Notes: generated by a model not told the origin, from the letters alone. A DNA stretch of 64,000 nt from Tritrichomonas musculus (GCA_039105265.1 JAPFFF010000012.1:2728001-2792000); one strand, 5' to 3'. Shown: positions 49,664-60,855, numbered from the stretch's first letter. A program made the numbers and translations.

Positions 49664-50308
49664 ATGACAGAGGACCAAGGGCAATCAATTGATGAACTTA
49701 CTCAACAATTATTAAAATTGCGTGAAGAAAACTCAAGGATGGGCCAAATCAATCAAGAATTAGCAGAAAAACTAAAAAATGAGACAGACTATAATAAGGC
49801 TCTCGGTATTGATTTATATAATTTAGATCAGCAAATATCTGACGTTGAGGGTAAATATAAAGCAAACATGGCTAAAGCTAAAGAATTGCATTTGAAAACA
49901 AAAGAGATGAAAAGAAGAACAAATGATTACAAAAGCTATCTGGGAATGAATTCAGAAGCGGCTGATATGGCAAAGAAGTTACAATTGTTACAAGAATTTA
50001 GAGATCAAGCAACACTTGGATTAAATGAACTTGAAAAAATCTTGTCAGATGAAAACCTTTCAAAACTTCCTTATTCAACACAAAGTCTTGAAGAAAAAAT
50101 TCACTTTCTATTTTGGTACAACCATGATTTAGAGAGATCAATTAGAAAATTGTCAGCAAAATTACCACCAAGTCAAGTCCAGCAGCACATTGATAAGGAT
50201 TGTGGTACTTGTGAGAAAATCAGTCATACAAAAGAAGAATGGGAAAAAATGAAACTATATCAAAGTATCAGCGAAACTAACAGTGAAGCAGCACCAGAAG
50301 GAAGTTAA
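49664..50308 (+). CDS. Coiled-coil protein
   Basis: The protein has 214 aa, soluble. Residues about 5-150 are a nearly continuous coiled coil (IDELTQQLLKLREENSRM, INQELAEKLKNETDYNKAL, QQISDVEGKYKANMAKAKEL, QLLQEFRDQATLGLNELEKIL). About 150-175 contain KIHFLFWYNHDLERSIRKL. There is a CxxC-like CGTCEKISH near residue 187. It has no catalytic motif and no membrane segment. A structural or cytoskeletal role is a guess. Upstream, TATCACCTCTCAATC offers two imperfect initiators 20-30 nt from the ATG. Confidence 0.75.
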   Translation: MTEDQGQSIDELTQQLLKLREENSRMGQINQELAEKLKNETDYNKALGIDLYNLDQQISDVEGKYKANMAKAKELHLKTKEMKRRTNDYKSYLGMNSEAADMAKKLQLLQEFRDQATLGLNELEKILSDENLSKLPYSTQSLEEKIHFLFWYNHDLERSIRKLSAKLPPSQVQQHIDKDCGTCEKISHTKEEWEKMKLYQSISETNSEAAPEGS

Positions 50309-50608
50309 TATATAGAAACAAGATAATACTGGGTCATTTACTTTTTTGTTGATATTTAAATAGTAATCTATTTGAGTTTATTTTAAAAGAACGATTTTAC
50401 GATTTATTTATGCATTTATTTCTTAATCCCAATAAAATAAGATCATAGTAATATTATCAGAATGTGATCAATAAAATATCAGACATGAAAAAATTTTAAC
50501 GTATTCTAATACGTTTTTATTAATATATATAGGTACGTTTAAATCCTAAATTGATAGGTACATTGAAAAAAAAAAAAAAAAAGCTTTCTAACAATTAAAA
50601 GTCGAGAG

Positions 50609-51459
50609 TAAGCTTGTAAAATATACCCAAATGTAAAAAAAAGACCTGGTCTTGGTGATTCTTTCTGGTCTTTTGGCGATTTTAATAAATCTTTTAAAAA
50701 GTTATTTCTTATGAATTATTAAATAAAATGATTAAATGATATTTGATTAAATAATAATTCAATTTACGAATCAACATTCAATAAATTCAATGAATTTATT
50801 TAATTACTCGGCTATATATATTCATAAAAATATAAATACTATTAATATTTCAATGCATTATTTATTATTCGGCTATATATATTCATAAAAATATAAATAC
50901 TATTAATATTTTAAATACATTTTATATCGGTATATATTTAAAATATGAATGAAAAAAAATTTATTTTCAATTGAAAAAATGCTTTTATTGATTTCATTAT
51001 ATATTTATATCTTTTTTTTTTATTTATTTTATAAATGATATTTTGAAAGCTTTACAAATCACCATCGCCAAAAAAACCGTTTTGGTGATCTCCAAAATAT
51101 ATGTAAACTATTCAAAATTGAATGCTGTCGCCAAAAACCCAAGACCTGGGCTTTTGGTGAAATCGGTTATTTGGCTTTTCATCGTCAATATAAATAAGCT
51201 TTTTATTATTATTTTATATGATATATTATACAAATCATACAATTATTTTGTAATATTCAAAAAATAACAATTTTTTACTGAGAAAATCTTATCGATTATT
51301 AATATGACTTTTGATAAAACTCATTTAATTCCTCTTTCAAATAATTCAATGGTTTATGACAATAATAAATATTAATAAAATTTATTTAACAATAATATGG
51401 TTACATTTGGTGATTTTTAAAACCCAAAAAACGTTTATTTCACCAAATTTACAAGCTTA
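50609..51459. mobile_element. Possible TA-flanked element with short TIRs
   Basis: Ends are TA-AGCTTGTAAA and TTTACAAGCT-TA (10 bp perfect, then imperfect). Inside are several related words in both orientations, such as GACCTGGTCTTGGTGA, CTGGTCTTTTGGCGA, CATCGCCAAAA, AGACCTGGGCTTTTGGTGA and CATTTGGTGA. These suggest further inverted sub-repeats. There is no coding sequence. The short TIR makes this weaker than the other elements. Confidence 0.5.
50808..50911 (+). repeat. Direct repeat of 43 bp, two copies
   Basis: TCGGCTATATATATTCATAA and the following 23 bases occur at 50808-50850 and again at about 50869-50911, offset 61 bp, with no mismatch that I can see. It lies inside the candidate TIR element. 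Confidence 0.85.
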
Positions 51460-51537
51460 TCGAGAGAAAATATCTTTATATTAATATCAAAACAATAAAT
51501 AATTTTAAAAGATATATAAAGTAATAACAAATTAAAA

Positions 51538-53007
51538 TTAATGTTTGTCCAATTGAGGCAATGCATCAACAGATACACTGAAATCTTTTCCATAATTGTG
51601 GTTAAAATTGGTCATTTTGACTTTTTGGGCTGTCAGTGTGAGATTTTTGAAATTTAAAAGACTTCTTTTTGGCCCAACTTGGCCTATAGGTCTTGAATTT
51701 GAGCTAAAGCGGCGAAACTGGACAACTCCATTTATAAACATAGGAAGTCCTATTTGCTTTGTCTCAAAATTCATAGGTCTGTTAATATTAAAATTCTCTC
51801 TTGAGGAAGAAGGAGACGATGGAGGTGTCAAGTCATTGCCTTCTTGATTTAATTGGAATCGTGCTTTTGATGGCACTCTTTGAGTTTGAATCAAGTTCTC
51901 TTGGAGTTTAACGTTAGTCATATCAATCATTAAACTAATATCTTTTCTTTCCATATTTTTGCTATTTTTGCTTAGTGAAATAATAAAGCAGCGTGAGTAA
52001 TGAGGTAATTGTACATTTGAAATGAAATTTTTATATAAAATGTTATACGTCATTGAATGATATGTTAATTGCCCTGCCTTAATCTCATTAACAGCATTCA
52101 CAGAATCGATTGATGATAGCTCCATTTGTTTAATTATTTGTCCTTCTGGGATAATCTGTGTTTGTGGTTCTCTAATAAATGATTTAATTTGTTGTTCGTT
52201 GAAAACATAGTTATTTCCATCTTGATCTCGAGTGAAAAATGGATGCTGCTTTATTTCTTCTATTGATATTCTTTGTTTAGGATCTTTAATTAATAATTTT
52301 TTAATTAAATCAACTAAGTTATTACTAATTCGATCAGAATTTGGGAAAGGGGGATTTGATGAAGTGATTAAATGAAATAATAAAGAATAATTTTGATTTT
52401 CAAAAGGAAGATTTCCAAAAGTAATAGCATAAATAATGATACCTAGAGACCAAATATCAACAGAAGTTCCATAATATTGGTTGTTAATTATTTCAGGAGC
52501 AATATAGGCTGGAGATCCGCATAATGTTGAATGTTTATTGAAATTATTGCATGAAAAGCTTAAGTCAATAAGGCGAATATTTTTGTATTTATCAATCATA
52601 ATATTTTCGCATTTTAAATCCCTGTGAATAATTTGATGTTTATGAAGAAAATCAATTGCTATTACAAGTTGGCCAAATATGGTTTGAATTTCTTTTTCTG
52701 AAAGTGGAGCATTGAGATTTGCATACTCAAGTAATGTTTTCCCTTCAATATATTCCATAATTACGCAATCGTTTCCTTTGGGTGTTTTGATGAAATCAAA
52801 ATCTTGGCAAATGAAAGGATGTACGATTGACTTGGTAAGATTGAATGAATTGCGTGCATTAGAATCTTGTTTTCCTTCTTGAAAAATTTTAATGGCAACA
52901 GGGTATTTTAGATCTTGATGTTTTGCTAGATAAACAGAAGCAAAAGAGCCACGCCCAATTTGGCTGATGATCTTATATTTTCCAAGAAGAGGATGAACAA
53001 TTTCCAT
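51538..53007 (-). CDS. CAMK/SNF1-like serine/threonine protein kinase
   Basis: The protein has 489 aa. The kinase domain spans about residues 10-265: GRGSFASVYLA glycine loop, VAIK lysine, HRDLKCENIMID catalytic loop, IDLS in place of IDFG (Asp kept), LCGSPAYIAPE, SVDIWSLGIIIYAIT and PKQRISIEEIKQHPFF. The catalytic residues are all present, so it should be active; the DLS variant is tolerated in many kinases. The remaining 220 residues (FNEQQIKSFI onward) are rich in N, Q, S and P and carry no UBA or KA1 domain that I can recognise. It resembles the MARK/SNF1-like CAMK kinases of trichomonads. Confidence 0.92.
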   Translation of the reverse strand: MEIVHPLLGKYKIISQIGRGSFASVYLAKHQDLKYPVAIKIFQEGKQDSNARNSFNLTKSIVHPFICQDFDFIKTPKGNDCVIMEYIEGKTLLEYANLNAPLSEKEIQTIFGQLVIAIDFLHKHQIIHRDLKCENIMIDKYKNIRLIDLSFSCNNFNKHSTLCGSPAYIAPEIINNQYYGTSVDIWSLGIIIYAITFGNLPFENQNYSLLFHLITSSNPPFPNSDRISNNLVDLIKKLLIKDPKQRISIEEIKQHPFFTRDQDGNNYVFNEQQIKSFIREPQTQIIPEGQIIKQMELSSIDSVNAVNEIKAGQLTYHSMTYNILYKNFISNVQLPHYSRCFIISLSKNSKNMERKDISLMIDMTNVKLQENLIQTQRVPSKARFQLNQEGNDLTPPSSPSSSRENFNINRPMNFETKQIGLPMFINGVVQFRRFSSNSRPIGQVGPKRSLLNFKNLTLTAQKVKMTNFNHNYGKDFSVSVDALPQLDKH

Positions 53008-54750
53008 TCAATGTAAAATTAATATTTTGAAAATGTAATTTATGAAAGAAAAAAAAAATTGAATTGAAATTTACAATAAAAAAAAATCATTTTTTATTGA
53101 ATTAATATTATTATTAAATTAAATATAAGTAAAATAAAAAGGATTATGCAATTTCTATCATTTGAATTTTTTCAATAACTCATCAATTTTTTCAATAATT
53201 GAATTGTAGTATTCAAAATATTATTTTTCTTCATTTTTTTGGTAATTATTTTTTTTTCTAGAATTTTTAAAGAGTTTGTCTTAAAAATCTCATATTTTTT
53301 TTTTCAAAATAAGCATTGAAATAATACATTAGTTTTGAATTAAACAGAATAAAACTCTCTCAAAATTGAGCCAAAATAAACGATTATCAAAAAAATGAGG
53401 AAAGCTTTATCAATTGATATTTCCATTTCGATTAAGGAATTAACATAATTCTAGAATTTAATTAAATAATTAACATATGTTAATTGAGTTAAAAAAAAAA
53501 ATGAGTTTAATTATATGGGATGCAACGATAAAAAAGTGACTCAATATTTACGCCCTAATAAAAATTATTAAAAACAGGAAATATAAATTAAGAGAACTTT
53601 AATAAATCGAATGATACCTCTTTGATAAGAAAATGTCTATTAGAAGTCGAGATATCACTTACGAAATTTGTGAAGGTCTGTTTGATTTATAATCTTTGTT
53701 TTTTCAAATAAAAACATTTTTAAATATGCTGTTTATCATATAAAATATATCATAAATATAAACGCTATCTTCTTAATTGATATAAACTCTCAGAAGTCGA
53801 GATATCGCATGAAAAATTTGTGAAGGTCTGTTTGATTTTATGAAATTTTCATCTTGTAAGTTTTAAAATAAAACCTAATGCTTATTATTTTGCTAAAAAA
53901 TCCTATTTTTCAAATATTATTAAGAAAAAATGTGAGATGGATTCAAATAGAATTTTAATCCTATTGAAACCATCGTTTTTGCTTATCAATTTTTGAATAA
54001 AATATTATAGATATTGAAAAGATATTGATAGTTTATTATTGAAAATTTTTTTCTACACAAAAAGAACACAAATACGTCAAATGTGCTTTTACGCTTGTCT
54101 AATACACCTGATTATTGTATTTTATCACAAAATTGGTGCCAAACGATATATTTTTTTTACTCATTAAACACAAATAATTGCTTTTCTTATTCAACGCATA
54201 TACTCATAGTTTATGCTAGATGAAATACCGCATATTTTGATGCATCTCAATTTTCCCAACCAACGAAATGCTAATTATTATTTCATGATTTTTTTTTCTC
54301 AACAGAAAAATCTTAATAAATTCTATCTATGTATATTAAAATATTTATAGTTTCTTCTTTTAGTATTTTATTTACTTATTTTCATGCTTTTTAGCTTTTT
54401 TAAAAAAATCCAAATTGAGAAGAAAAAATCAAAAAAGTTCAACTATTTGTGAACAAATATACAAAGAAAAAAATTGAGGGGAAAAAATCAAAAAAGTTCA
54501 AAAAAAAATATTTACCCAAAATTTTATAAAAATAACTCTGTTTTCAAGTCACAAGTCATTACAACTTTAATGCTTTGCCTTTGTTGGCCCTATAGATAAA
54601 ATTAGGAAAAAATTTTTTTAATAAATAGTATATTCAATGAACTATATAGTTCTATATTTATTATACAAAAATTCTCAAATTATAAGTTTGCTTTAAAATT
54701 TTGACAAAAATTTTACGGTTGACCCCCCTATAATAAATAATAAATAAAGA
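53008..54750. other. AT-rich intergenic region with a 47-bp direct repeat
   Basis: 1.74 kb without a supported gene. It contains a 47-bp direct repeat (separate entry). Near 54410-54515 AAAAAATCAAAAAAGTTCAA occurs twice. Nothing else is seen. Confidence 0.6.
53642..53838 (+). repeat. 47-bp direct repeat, two copies 150 bp apart
   Basis: AGAAGTCGAGATATC ... AAATTTGTGAAGGTCTGTTTGATTT occurs at 53642-53688 and 53792-53838 with about five differences. The conserved GTGAAGGTCTG core stands out from the AT background. Confidence 0.8.
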
Positions 54751-56187
54751 ATGGAATTCTACCTAACATCAAAATCACTAAAGCGAATCAAAGATTCGGG
54801 AATCGATAACAATTTTAAAATCAAAATATTCGAAGATTCAATCAAATGCAGTACATTTGTTGCATTATATCTTTCGTCGGAAATATCAAAACAATATCGA
54901 AATGATCCAACCACCAATGAGTTTATTATTCAATTTCCTGAATCATCTGCTTTTTATTCAAGTCATGAAGAACTCAAAAGCATGATTCAACGAACTAGTT
55001 TTATAAATAAATTTGATCAATTTCTTTGTGGAGAACCAATTCTCATCAGCGATGAAAAAACTATAAACTCGGAACCAAATGCATCGGCACAATCGCAAAA
55101 AGGATCAACGGATGAGAGAGATACGGCAAAACTAATTTTTGAAATTGGCCGAATTTTAGGGAACAAAGAAATGATTGAAATTGGCTTGAAAATTCTTGTT
55201 CAGCCAGGAATAAAGAAAGAACAGACGACCGGTGATTCAATTGAAATGCTTTTGAAATTACACGAACTTGGAATTGAAGATATTCCAGAAAATCTTTTTG
55301 ACTTGATTGCATCCAATTTGTATAAAATTATCACATCACCAAACCGCCAAGAAGAAGGAAATGTGAAACAAAATTTTTTGAAGAAGATGAGTCGATCCGA
55401 TCTTGAAGAAATCTTTTCATCAAAAGAACTGCAGATTGATAGTGAAGACACTTTATTTGAATACATCACATCACTTGGCTCAGAATTTTTCTATCTCTAC
55501 GATTATGTTGAAATTCAATTCTTATCAGTTGAAAACGTTGAACGTTTAATTTTCAATATTGATAATTACGAAGTTCCTCTTCATAACTTGCTTTGGTCTT
55601 CCATTTGCCGCCGTTTACTTTTCGATGTTTCAAAAATCAACGAGAAACGAAATCCGCGATGCATCGTTCGTCCTCCAGCAAACTGCGAGACAGAAGGAAT
55701 CGTCAAACATCTTCAAAAGTCATCAAATGACAATGTTTATGAATCAAAAACAATTGATGTCATCGTATCAGGAATTGATGCTGGTGAAATTAAGAATTTA
55801 TTTGACCATTCAACCGTCACAATGCTCAGAGCCGGTCCAAAAGATTTGAAAAACAGTTACATCATTGTTGATTTCAAAGATAAGAAAGTTAATATTTCGA
55901 AGTACTACCTCTCTGTGCCATCACAGAAAACTGGCATGTACAACCATCGTCCAAAGTCGTGGAGAATTGAAGGATCGAATGACAAAGAAAACTGGGAAAA
56001 AATTGATGAAAGATTGGACAGCTCAAGCTTAAACAATTATGGCGCATCTAACACATTTGATGTGACTGAACGAAAAAATAATTTCTATCGTTACATCCGA
56101 ATTTTTGAGATAACTAGTCAAGACAATGCACATCTTATATTGCTATCAGAAATTGAGTTTTATGGCTTAATTCAAGACAAACAATAA
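54751..56187 (+). CDS. BTB-like/BACK-like protein with F5/8C domain (paralogue)
   Basis: The protein has 478 aa with the same layout as the 22809 gene: a BTB-like N-terminal part (1-95: DNNFKIKIFEDSIKCSTFVALYLSS), a helical BACK-like middle (about 120-290) and a C-terminal F5/8C domain (about 310-478). The last contains IDVIVSGIDAGEIKNLF, YIIVDFKDKKVNISKYYLS, KSWRIEGSNDKENWEKIDE, YIRIFEI and EIEFYGL. The EGSNDxExWxKLDE signature is the shared hallmark. It is probably a cytoplasmic adaptor; the ligand is unknown. No TCAYTW initiator lies near the ATG, which follows a run of AATAAATAATAAATAAAG. Confidence 0.86.
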   Translation: MEFYLTSKSLKRIKDSGIDNNFKIKIFEDSIKCSTFVALYLSSEISKQYRNDPTTNEFIIQFPESSAFYSSHEELKSMIQRTSFINKFDQFLCGEPILISDEKTINSEPNASAQSQKGSTDERDTAKLIFEIGRILGNKEMIEIGLKILVQPGIKKEQTTGDSIEMLLKLHELGIEDIPENLFDLIASNLYKIITSPNRQEEGNVKQNFLKKMSRSDLEEIFSSKELQIDSEDTLFEYITSLGSEFFYLYDYVEIQFLSVENVERLIFNIDNYEVPLHNLLWSSICRRLLFDVSKINEKRNPRCIVRPPANCETEGIVKHLQKSSNDNVYESKTIDVIVSGIDAGEIKNLFDHSTVTMLRAGPKDLKNSYIIVDFKDKKVNISKYYLSVPSQKTGMYNHRPKSWRIEGSNDKENWEKIDERLDSSSLNNYGASNTFDVTERKNNFYRYIRIFEITSQDNAHLILLSEIEFYGLIQDKQ

Positions 56188-56557
56188 AGTACATTTAAAA
56201 ATTATTATTATTACAAAATTTTTACCAATACATCACAAAATAGCATTTAAATCATTGAAATTATATTTCATTTTCCTTTGAAATAAACATTTCTTAATAA
56301 AAATCAAATCTTTTATAACAATTTTTTCATTAATCAAAATAAAGAAAATAAAGTTATATCAAACCATTTTGAAAATATGTTTTCCATACTCAAAAAAATC
56401 GTGCTAACATTAAATATACCAATTATTTCTATGATAAAATGAACATAGAACAATCATTTATTTGCTATATTTTAAAATTTAAAAAATTTTTATTGCTAAC
56501 CTATTTTTGTAATATTTTAACTTTACCAAATATATGTTATAAATTGAAAAAGCATAA
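56188..56557. other. AT-rich spacer upstream of tRNA-Lys
   Basis: 370 bp of AT-rich DNA with no additional signal. Confidence 0.6.
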
Positions 56558-56631
56558 GCCTTCGTAGCTCAGTCGGCTAGAGCATCGGACTTTTAATCCG
56601 AGTGTCGCGGGTTCGAGTCCCGTCGGAGGCA
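56558..56631 (+). tRNA. tRNA-Lys (anticodon TTT)
   Basis: Cloverleaf: the acceptor GCCTTCG pairs with CGGAGGC; the D-arm lies around TAGCTCAGTCGGCTAGAGC (A box). The anticodon stem is TCGGA/TCCGA with loop CTTTTAA, giving anticodon TTT. The T-arm CGGGTTCGAGTCCCG carries the B box GGTTCGAGTCC. The discriminator is A and no CCA is encoded, as in eukaryotes. There is no intron. A T-run (56633-56639) directly after would end RNA polymerase III transcription. Confidence 0.96.
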
Positions 56632-58173
56632 TTTTTTTTACAATGAATGGTTCCAACCTTTTCAGCAATTCTAAAATTATCCAAAATACACAGAGGAATG
56701 AAAGTATTACTTATCAAAAACTACCCTCTCTTTATCATTTTAGTGAAGCAAATGACACAGTAAGAAATTAAAATGATTTAAATTGACATTTTGCATCAAT
56801 CATTAATACACAAAAATGCAATAGAACATTTTTAAATATGAAAATAACGCATATAAGATAAACATAGGCTACTTTTTAAATCTGCCAGACGCATTTTTTT
56901 TTTTTTTTTTTTCTTTTTCATAATTATTCAATTTGAAATCATATTTTGAATAAAATTTAAAACAAATTACACAAGGAGATAAAATATATGAATCGAAACA
57001 ATTATATATATTTGCTAATATAATAATATATGATGCATAATTATCTCATAAAGTTATATGGTTTGGTTGAATTCAACTCGCATAATACTTTGATTGATAT
57101 TTATGAGTACACATACAAATGACACGAAGCAATAAATCTTTAAATTTTTATTTTCCATTTAAAGGAATTGTGCTACAAAAAATCAATTTTGCAATTCTAG
57201 TTTTATTCAAATCAAGAAACAAAAATTTTTCACTCATTAATCATTTTGTTTTCTTTCATTTATCAAATACGTACATAATTCAAGAAGAAGAATTCATAAA
57301 GATTCATTAGCTGCTAAAAAAAGTACTAATCATTTTTAATAATGAAAATCAAAATTTCATTTTTAAAATAAAAAATAATCTTCATCAAAGATTATATAAC
57401 AAAAAAGTTTTATTTCCTGCTACTTTTCAATCATCAATATGATAATAAAAAAAAGAATTAATTGTTGAAAAAAATGGTATTATAATCGATAAATTAAATA
57501 ATGATAATGAATAAATCAAATATTTCTACATCCAAATAATGAGAAGATGCATTAATGTCTAATAGATATTATATTAAATATGAATCTTAACATAAAATTG
57601 AACAATAAAACCCGCCCATTTTAAAATCAAATTTAATATCTTAAATAATGGAAAATATAACATTATAATGATATATAAAATTTTATTAAAAATATTTTGA
57701 TTTGATTAAAAAAAAATCATTTTCTTTCATAAAAGATGATTTGGGACTAATTCTTCACATGAATTATTAATTACCTTTTTTTGTGTAATCATTCATTTTT
57801 TATTCTTATTCAAATTTCATATATTTATTTTTATTCATTCAATTTTTCAAAATTCAATTCATTCTCATTACTTACTCAAATTATTTTGAAAGGAAACATT
57901 TGAATATCGGTGAAAGATTTAATTAAATGAATTTTCACCGAAATTCAATTTTAAAATATTTGTAATATTCATATCTTATTATTAAATTTAATAAGTATTT
58001 TAGTTTTTGACAATTTTTTAATCAGATATTATGCATAAAAAAAGATCGATTTTTCAATACATATTTCTCAATTTTTTTCAATCACATTCAAAATTGAATT
58101 AGAATGATTACTTACTCAATTTTTTAAATAACCACTCAAATAATATGCAAACCTGCATAAATAATCATTTTAA
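56632..58173. other. Long AT-rich spacer between tRNA-Lys and the ABC transporter
   Basis: 1.54 kb. It starts with the T-run terminator of the tRNA and a 49-bp block (56651-56699) that recurs inverted at 60806-60855. A long T run lies near 56895-56914. No gene is supported. Confidence 0.6.
58165..58170 (+). promoter_or_regulatory. Initiator TCATTT of the ABC transporter
   Basis: TCATTT matches TCAYTW; the expected +1 A at 58167 gives a 7-nt leader before the ATG at 58174. Confidence 0.7.
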
Positions 58174-60657
58174 ATGGAAATGTCTATAGCTATTTCTAAT
58201 CAAGAAACATCAGAAAACTTTGAACTTAATTATAATGAATCTAATGAAGATCTTGCTCATAAACCAACATATTCTTCAGCATCTTTAGTTTTTTTCAAAG
58301 ATCTATGGAAAGTTAGATTTCGTGACAAAACAAAATTATATTTTATCATGTATATTTTGGGTTTAGGAATGGCCTGTGGCCTTATTGCAATTGATATTAT
58401 GACTTTCAATACAATTGATCCTATGACAAAGCCTTTTTATGATTATTATACTAATCCTTACTCATATTTCTATATTACAGTATATAGTGAGGAATTGGGA
58501 TTAACATTATCACCACAAAAATCAGAAATAATTCAGGATCTAAATAATTTTTTTAAAACTCAATATCATTTTTCATTTGAAATAAAAAATTCAATGAAAG
58601 AAATGAAAAATTATTTAAATTCGCTAGATATTCCTGGAATTGGGTGTTATTTAGGACAATCTGAAGATTTCAAATCAACTGATATATATTTGATGAACAA
58701 AAATTCAGATTATGCTCTTCAAATGTTTTATTTATCAATGCTCAAATTTATTATTGAGAATGAAACTACCACAAATCAAAAAGATAAACTTGAACAATTT
58801 TTAAGAGAACGATCAAATTTAATTCAATTTTCAGATAAAGAATTATTTTTAGATGAAGATGCTCATAACAATTCAATATTTATCAACTTAAGTACAAGAA
58901 TATATGCACATCCAAAGATGAGGCCTTCAGTTGGCTATGAATCATTGACTGCCTTTTATGTTATTTTAGCTTTTTATTTCATATCAGTTGCATCATCAAC
59001 AATTATGTTCAAAATGAACAAAGAAAAAGTATTATTTTATTTGAAAATCAATGGACTTACTTATTTCAAAATGTATTCAATATTCATTTTATGTTCATTA
59101 TTAGAAACACTTCCATGCACAATCATCACTTCACTTGCAGTTTCATACATGCCAGAAACATTCAAAGGAACGAGCATTTGGATTGTTTTGATTTCAACAT
59201 TTTTACTGTCATTGGGACGAACATTTTTCGACTTGATATCGACTGTCTTTTTCATGAGATTTGATAACTTCGGTGTTCATTACATTTTCATCTTGTTGCT
59301 TCCTGCTGCTTTTCTTATTTTGTCTGTTTTTAAGGAAAAAGTGCCAGATGTTGTCTTTGTTGTATTTTCGTTATTATCACCATCGCAAGCATACATGCTT
59401 GGCTTCTCTGTCATGTCAAAATGCAAAGCAGAAATAAGGCCATTAACTTTTTCATTGGTAAATGAACAATTCAATGGATTTTCAATGGTTGAAGTTTTCT
59501 GTTTCCAATTCTGCAACACGTTAGTCATGCTTCTTCTGATGGTTATTTTCATGATGAACATGGGACACTTATATGGACATGCTGCAATTGGCTGGCGAAA
59601 CATCTTCAAGAAAGTCTTTTGGAGCCGTGCGTTCAGCAAGTTCAAAAAAGGAAGAATTTCTGATGATTCATTGAATGAAAACCAAATTGCATTAAAACTA
59701 GAAGGCGTTGTTAAAACATATAAAGGACATTCTACAATTCAAGCCTTGAAAGGTGTCGATTGCGAGATAAAAGCAAAAGAATCAATCGTGATGCTGGGGC
59801 CAAATGGAAGCGGCAAATCAACAATGATTGATTGCATTGTTGGAACAGGCACAATTGATTTTGGCACGATTCAGTTTTTCGGCCATGATTTGAATGGAGA
59901 TCACGACTTCATCTATGAAAACTTGGGAATTGTCTTCCAAGACAACGTTCTAATTAACGAATTAACCGTTGATGAACACTTTGAATTGATTGGAGCACTT
60001 CACCTTCTTTCAAAAGAAAGAATCAATTATTTCTCCAATAATTTGTTGTCGCTGCTTCGAATGGATCAATGCAGGAAGAATAGATCGGGCGATTTGAGTG
60101 GCGGCCAAAAAAGGAAACTTTGCATCGCATTGGCTCTTGTTCACAAACCTCCATTCTTGATATTCGATGAGCCAACAGCGGGCGTTGATGCACAGAGCAG
60201 ACAAATCATATGGAAAGCATTATCTCTGTACAACGATGCAACTTCCTTAATAACATCGCATGCAATCGAAGAAGCTGAATCAATCTGCAGCCGTTTGTTC
60301 ATCATGTCACATGGACTTGTCCAATTCATGGGGACTCCCGCCGAGTTGCGAAAAAAAGCAAAATGTGGTTACATTTTAACAATCATTGAAGAAAATCAAA
60401 ATGCAAATAGTAACGCAAGAGATAATTTGCTAGATTTCATTCAAGAAAGAATTCCAGACGCTTCAACACTTGAAGGAAAAGATAAAAGTGTCATTTTTCC
60501 AGCAGACTTAAGAACATCTGATGTTTTGAATGACATTGAAAAATCAAAAGATTCTCTAGGCATTGTTAAATATTCGCTAAACATTCAAAATTTGGAAGAA
60601 AGCTTAGTGAAACTAATTGAAAACGAAGAAGTTAATCAAAAAAAAATTATGATATAA
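58174..60657 (+). CDS. ABCA-type half transporter (ABC subfamily A)
   Basis: The protein has 827 aa. One membrane segment lies at about 48-72 (LYFIMYILGLGMACGLIAI). A large extracytoplasmic loop (about 75-250) and about five further segments (about 260-475) follow. The ABC domain spans about 505-740: Walker A GPNGSGKST near 542, Q-loop IVFQDN, signature LSGGQ near 640, Walker B FLIFDEPTAG near 660 and the switch His in TSHAIEEAE. All catalytic motifs are intact. The layout (TM, loop, TMs, NBD) is half of a full ABCA, so it should work as a dimer. ABCA proteins move lipids or other amphipaths across membranes. The gene is bracketed by inverted tRNA-Lys copies. The ATG at 58174 (MEMS) sits at the initiator; a second ATG follows two codons later. 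Confidence 0.93.
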   Translation: MEMSIAISNQETSENFELNYNESNEDLAHKPTYSSASLVFFKDLWKVRFRDKTKLYFIMYILGLGMACGLIAIDIMTFNTIDPMTKPFYDYYTNPYSYFYITVYSEELGLTLSPQKSEIIQDLNNFFKTQYHFSFEIKNSMKEMKNYLNSLDIPGIGCYLGQSEDFKSTDIYLMNKNSDYALQMFYLSMLKFIIENETTTNQKDKLEQFLRERSNLIQFSDKELFLDEDAHNNSIFINLSTRIYAHPKMRPSVGYESLTAFYVILAFYFISVASSTIMFKMNKEKVLFYLKINGLTYFKMYSIFILCSLLETLPCTIITSLAVSYMPETFKGTSIWIVLISTFLLSLGRTFFDLISTVFFMRFDNFGVHYIFILLLPAAFLILSVFKEKVPDVVFVVFSLLSPSQAYMLGFSVMSKCKAEIRPLTFSLVNEQFNGFSMVEVFCFQFCNTLVMLLLMVIFMMNMGHLYGHAAIGWRNIFKKVFWSRAFSKFKKGRISDDSLNENQIALKLEGVVKTYKGHSTIQALKGVDCEIKAKESIVMLGPNGSGKSTMIDCIVGTGTIDFGTIQFFGHDLNGDHDFIYENLGIVFQDNVLINELTVDEHFELIGALHLLSKERINYFSNNLLSLLRMDQCRKNRSGDLSGGQKRKLCIALALVHKPPFLIFDEPTAGVDAQSRQIIWKALSLYNDATSLITSHAIEEAESICSRLFIMSHGLVQFMGTPAELRKKAKCGYILTIIEENQNANSNARDNLLDFIQERIPDASTLEGKDKSVIFPADLRTSDVLNDIEKSKDSLGIVKYSLNIQNLEESLVKLIENEEVNQKKIMI

Positions 60658-60805
60658 AAAGATTAAATATAAATAAAACATTTTAAAATAATGATTAATT
60701 TAATTTGTCTTAGATTTATATTTTGCTTCTGTTTTAGACCTTATGAGAATTAATATTCAAATTTATATTGAATAAATATCATGGTAAAAATAATATTTAT
60801 TTTCC

Positions 60806-60855
60806 TTCCTCTGTGTATTTTGGATAATTTTAGAATTGCTGATAAGGTTGGAACT
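60806..60855 (-). repeat. Inverted copy of the tRNA-Lys 3' flank
   Basis: This block is the reverse complement of 56651-56699 (TTCCAACCTTTTCAGCAATT through ACAGAGGAA) with one or two differences. It lies 3' of the second tRNA-Lys, so the duplicated unit included the tRNA and its downstream flank. Confidence 0.85.

Larger units (their letters stand above)
50309..51537. other. Intergenic region with a candidate TIR element and a 43-bp direct repeat
   Basis: Holds the possible element 50609-51459 and, inside it, a 43-bp direct repeat. Otherwise it is AT-rich with a run of A near 50567-50582. Confidence 0.6.
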
